Assembly: GCA_017434455.1 (NCBI GenBank)
Contig: JAFRFG010000023.1
Span: forward strand, 1 to 44,260
Reading direction: 5' to 3'
Source: Thermoguttaceae bacterium
Lineage (GTDB): Bacteria > Planctomycetota > Planctomycetia > Pirellulales > Thermoguttaceae
Length of the DNA: 44,260 nucleotides
The first letter of the stretch is position 1, and every line of letters begins with the position of its first letter. A model generated the notes under the pieces. That model ran no database searches, was not told the origin of the DNA, and saw only the letters and a program-made list of their open reading frames with translations. Shown piece by piece: positions 41,636-44,260 of this stretch. A program made the translations under genes and the position numbers.

Positions 41636-42439
41636 TTACGCGGCCGGATTGAAGCCGCCCAAATCCCTTCGCAGCGTTTTGCGGATCTGGTCGATTTCGT
41701 TGTAAACCTGGGTATAGGAGCGTTTCTGCCGTCTGGCCGTCTCGGCGGCCGAGCAGTCCGATTCGACGTAGTCGTCGAAGGTCTTGACCCGCGCCTGAGG
41801 GAGCGCGCCGCGGGCAGCCGGCTTGAAAAGCGCGGCCTTTTGGCGCTCTTCCTCATCGATCAGAGTATCAAGCGGCGAACGGCAGCTCTGGTCGGCGACC
41901 GTGTCACGGTAGGAAATGGCCTCCCCATCCTTGTTTTGGGCCGCGGGCGCCTCGAGGGAGACGACCTCGATCTTGGGCTTTCTCTTCCGGGGTGATGTCC
42001 CCTCTTCATCGGATTTGCGCTTGTGGTGGTTGTAATGGGTTTCGTGCCGGGCCTTGTCGGTCATCGCGGTCACGATGAAACGACGCACCAGGGTCGAAAA
42101 CTTCGTCTCTTGATTTAGTTTAAATTGATCGATGGCGTTCAAAAACGCGACCGCTCCGTCCTGGACGAAGTCCTCCGGTTCCGAGTACTGGAAAGGAAGA
42201 CCCTTCACCTTCTTATAGAGCCCGTTGGCGTTTTTTTGCAATAGCCGTTCAACCTTATGATATAGCTCCGTTTTAAGTGTTTGTTCCCGCTCTCGCAGCC
42301 GTGCTGACTGTGGGCTTTCCGACGGCAGCGCCTTTCTCTGCGCCCGCAGGGCTTGGATTTCGGCGACTAACTGATTGCCTCCGTCGTAGGAACGCTCGGG
42401 ACCGTAAAAGCAAGTGTCATTGTTCGAATTCTTCTTCAT
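41636..42439 (-). CDS. Array family A sigma-70-like factor, copy A5
   Basis: 267 aa. N-terminal segment as in A1/A3 (ERSYDGGNQLVAEIQALRAQ). Region 2: SEPEDFVQDGAVAFLNAIDQ, then FKLNQETKFSTLVRRFIVTA. A Lys/Arg-rich linker (HHKRKSDEEGTSPRKRKPK) and region 4 at the end (KTFDDYVESDCSAAETARRQ, KRSYTQVYNEIDQIRKTLRR) resemble A2 and A6. The ending RRDLGGFNPAA is close to A2 (WDLRRYDPKNPA). AGGTGA precedes the ATG. Between A5 and B4 lies a weak hairpin near 41580-41615. Confidence 0.8.
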   Translation of the reverse strand: MKKNSNNDTCFYGPERSYDGGNQLVAEIQALRAQRKALPSESPQSARLREREQTLKTELYHKVERLLQKNANGLYKKVKGLPFQYSEPEDFVQDGAVAFLNAIDQFKLNQETKFSTLVRRFIVTAMTDKARHETHYNHHKRKSDEEGTSPRKRKPKIEVVSLEAPAAQNKDGEAISYRDTVADQSCRSPLDTLIDEEERQKAALFKPAARGALPQARVKTFDDYVESDCSAAETARRQKRSYTQVYNEIDQIRKTLRRDLGGFNPAA

Positions 42440-42665
42440 GCTTCACCTCATTGGGTTAGGGTTCAAAACCGGCCCCCGCCCCCCCATTGGGGGCGGGGAA
42501 ACTATACCGCTCACCCCACGGGCGAGCGGCTCAATAATGGATTTAACGGTTAACTAACATTAAGTTAATCTCTTTCACGCTTGTTTTGCCTCCTTTCCTG
42601 CGCTGGTAGGTATAAACCATTATAATCGAGGGCACTAAAAAGCGCCCCGGGTGGGGGGGGTACTG

Positions 42666-43364
42666 TTACCAGGCATCGTTGAAACGGTCCAGTTTCTCCC
42701 TTAAGATCGCCCGTATCCGATCGATTTGGTAGGTCACCTGGTGATAGGGGCGGTTCATTCGGCGAGCCGTCTCGGCGCACGAACGTTCGCTTTCCATGTA
42801 AACACGAAAAAGCTCCGCCTGCTCGGGCGTAAGAACGCTGTTGATCGCCTCCCACAGCATCCTGACCCGAAGGGCCTCTTCGTTTTTGAGGGCGGCCTCC
42901 TCCGGGGTCTTCTGGTTCTTGTCGGCGGCGAGATCGGCGTGAGTGATCACGTTCCCCTCTTTCGATTCCCCGACCGGCTTATCGAGGGAGGAGGGGGGCT
43001 TCCGATTTTCCGCGCGGCGAAGCGGGGCGTTCGCTTCGTTGGTCATGCTCGTGGAAATGTAGCCGCGAAGGACCTCGTTCCCCCGGGAGGGATCCGCCTT
43101 GTTGGCCGCCTGAATCATCCCTTTAATGGCATCTTGACGGGCGTCCTCATAATTGGCGCCGCGTCTGGCCGCCTCGGCCGCTATCGTGGAGGCCAAACCG
43201 CGGTTCGAATCTTCCAGCGCCGAGAGGATCGTGTTCCTCACGGCGGGGCTGTCGGTCGTCTGCAGCACCGTGATGTACAAGTCGAGGTGGGGGTGCATCA
43301 GGGTGAGATTCCCCGACAGATTGGAGCAATCGAGTTTATCGAGGTTGTTATGACTCGTTTCCAT
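42666..43364 (-). CDS. Array family A sigma-70-like factor, copy A6
   Basis: 232 aa. The N-terminal ~60 residues differ from the other copies. Region 2-like part: NYEDARQDAIKGMIQAANKA, then DPSRGNEVLRGYISTSMTNE. The C-terminal region 4 is clear: LTPEQAELFRVYMESERSCA, ETARRMNRPYHQVTYQIDRI, RAILREKLDRFNDAW. The A2, A5 and A6 region 4 helices share RxxNRPYxQVxYxI. GAGG is 7 bases before the ATG. It is preceded by D2 at 72 bases, mirroring D1-A2. Confidence 0.8.
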   Translation of the reverse strand: METSHNNLDKLDCSNLSGNLTLMHPHLDLYITVLQTTDSPAVRNTILSALEDSNRGLASTIAAEAARRGANYEDARQDAIKGMIQAANKADPSRGNEVLRGYISTSMTNEANAPLRRAENRKPPSSLDKPVGESKEGNVITHADLAADKNQKTPEEAALKNEEALRVRMLWEAINSVLTPEQAELFRVYMESERSCAETARRMNRPYHQVTYQIDRIRAILREKLDRFNDAW

Positions 43365-43436
43365 TGAAGACCTCTATGGTTTAGGTATTCGGGCGCTCAA
43401 AGCCCACCGTGGGCCAAGAGCATTGAATTCGCCGGC

Positions 43437-43616
43437 CTAGGCCAGCATCCGGGGACCGCTGCGCAGTACTTTGCGTCTGAGACGCTCATACGCGCGCTCG
43501 ATTTGCTCAGCGTCCGGGCGATCTTGGTACTTCAGATCGCCGAATCCGGTGAACAACAGACCAAAATCATAACCGTCACGCGGCTTCTCATTACGATTTT
43601 CGTCGAACTGTTCCGT
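43437..43616 (-). CDS. Array family D mini-protein, copy D2, with no standard start codon
   Basis: 59 codons end RPDAEQIERAYERLRRKV, then PRMLA and TAG, matching D1. AGGAGG lies 5 bases before an ACG (43616) at the place where D1 has its SD and ATG. No ATG, GTG or in-frame TTG with an SD lies between them and the conserved part, apart from a TTG at codon 21. Either ACG is used as a rare start or the start has mutated. Position directly upstream of a sigma-like gene is conserved with D1. Confidence 0.55.
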   Translation of the reverse strand, partial: TEQFDENRNEKPRDGYDFGLLFTGFGDLKYQDRPDAEQIERAYERLRRKVLRSGPRMLA

Positions 43617-43980
43617 AAAGGCCTCCTATGGGTTCAGGGTTAACGGTGCGGGCAATCTATTAAACAACGTTATGCCACGAAAGTTATATGGTTTCTGCCT
43701 TGCTTTCGCGAAAACCAACTTGCTTAAGTTCAATACCCGCCGGCGCATGGTAGATGCGTATATGGGCAACGACTCCAGAAATATTGATTTTCCTCTCCGT
43801 GTGAACCATCAATCGTATCTATTGGTCGATCCGGCAGCCGACCGATGCCCGGGGTTTGCCCCAAAGCCGCTGGCGCAATTGTTTTTCGCCTTGGCTTTGG
43901 GTTAAACTCTTAGGTAGTACGTTTATACTGGCCGGTCCAGCGACTCACCAAACGCAGAGGGCTGTCCCTCTAGTTTCATC

Positions 43981-44009
43981 ACTATACCGCACCGGATAAC
44001 TGCTGTCAA
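43981..44009 (-). promoter_or_regulatory. Near-consensus promoter for D2-A6
   Basis: Minus strand: perfect -35 TTGACA (44004-44009), 17-base spacer, -10 TATAGT (43981-43986). It is preceded by a G run, as is the D1-A2 promoter at 32673-32700. The leader to D2 would be about 360 bases, similar in style to the ~280-base leader of D1. It is the strongest promoter I see in the array. Confidence 0.75.
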
Positions 44010-44172
44010 CCCCCCGGGCCGAAAAAACCCGTGGAAAAATTTTCCGGTGCCCCCAAGGCCGGTTTTCCGGCCCTTGGGGCTGGGGGGAGGGCGAGGGGTT
44101 GTCTGGCGGCCGGAGCCAATTACCATTATAGGGCAAAGGCCCGAGGATTTGACAAAAAACTTCGAAAGCCCC

Positions 44173-44213
44173 AAAAAATCGCTCCCCAGGGGGGAAATAC
44201 CCCCTGGGGAGCG
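44173..44213 (-). terminator. Strong terminator of the gene at the right edge
   Basis: A perfect 14-bp stem (44180-44193 with 44200-44213) has a 6-base loop and six T on the minus-strand 3' side (complement of 44173-44178). It lies 28 bases past the stop of the partial gene at 44242 and insulates the array from it. Confidence 0.92.
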
Positions 44214-44241
44214 ATGGAGACAGCGCGGATCGAAGGCCCCC

Positions 44242-44260
44242 TTACTTGTCCTGTTCGGCC
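44242..44260 (-). CDS. 3' end of a leftward gene
   Basis: Only the last five or six codons (ending E-Q-D-K and TAA) are in the window. The gene is inferred mainly from the strong terminator directly after it. Nothing can be said about its function. Confidence 0.5.

Larger units (their letters stand above)
43617..44241. other. Long leader/intergenic region right of the array
   Basis: 625 bases with no gene that I can support; the two small open frames here lack SDs and similarity. It contains the promoter at 43981-44009, a second weaker minus-strand box pair (TTGTCA 44150-44155, TATAAT 44125-44130, spacing 19), and a hairpin at 44051-44079 (CCCCAA-GGCCGG arms with one bulge). The stretch 43620-43980 would be a transcribed leader of D2-A6. 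Confidence 0.55.

Noticed and set aside
26849..43616. Integron cassette array
   Set aside because: Genes share orientation and 3' hairpins, but I found no integrase, no attI, and no conserved core site behind most genes. Only one hairpin element is duplicated. Kept as a hypothesis within a finding only.
43672..43905. 77-codon plus-strand frame right of the array
   Set aside because: No SD or similarity. It lies in the probable leader of the leftward D2-A6 unit.

Overview
Organism. The window looks chromosomal and planctomycete-like. It carries a complete Planctomycetes/Verrucomicrobia-type (PVM) bacterial microcompartment locus, and next to it a tiny secreted Tyr-rich protein of a kind I recall from planctomycetes. 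Most of the DNA is GC-rich, Shine-Dalgarno (SD) sites are strong, and there are many GC-rich hairpins. I see no tRNA, rRNA, CRISPR array or recognisable transposase.

Region 1 (1-8330): a leftward microcompartment operon. A promoter at 8302-8330 precedes pduL, two BMC-H shell genes, acetate kinase, a BMC-P vertex gene, a CoA-acylating aldehyde dehydrogenase, a small membrane protein, a second BMC-P gene, an RpiB-like protein, a third BMC-P gene and a class II aldolase. A hairpin terminator follows at 494-522. Together these can cleave a fuculose/rhamnulose-phosphate-type substrate and turn the aldehyde into acyl-CoA, acyl-phosphate and acid plus ATP inside a shell. The large FAD/Fe-S lactate-dehydrogenase-like gene at 10340-13240 could oxidise the resulting lactate.

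Region 2 (8.4-15.3 kb): housekeeping and accessory genes. These are the secreted Tyr-rich protein, an OSBS-like enolase-superfamily enzyme, the FAD/Fe-S dehydrogenase, an orphan RelB/DinJ-like antitoxin and a metallo-beta-lactamase-rubredoxin fusion.

Region 3 (15.4-26.5 kb): a less GC-rich defence island. It holds a probable C-terminal remnant of a DUF499 ATPase and a leftward three-gene operon: MmeI-like N6-adenine methyltransferase, DEAD-type helicase and T5orf172/GIY-YIG nuclease. A NERD-helicase gene follows. The NERD gene is bracketed by two copies of one segment (LRR gene, promoter, start of a lost gene). The left copy is badly decayed.

Region 4 (26.8-43.6 kb): the most unusual part. 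About 18 small genes, nearly all leftward, belong to five recurring families that I cannot match to a described system. Family A is six sigma-70-like proteins. Family B is four proteins starting M-[WF]-N-L-R-[SA]-N. Family C is four small proteins of 111-123 aa. Family D is two proteins of 53-59 aa that each precede a sigma-like gene. Family E is two to four mini-proteins with a [VC]-V-N-[LM]-G-K motif. Many units have their own SD and 3' hairpin, which resembles an array of independent cassettes. An aldo/keto reductase-SDR pair, a GNAT acetyltransferase and a rare double adenine methyltransferase (EcoRI-type fused to a D12/Dam type) are embedded in it. One family-B copy is interrupted by a single in-frame TGA.
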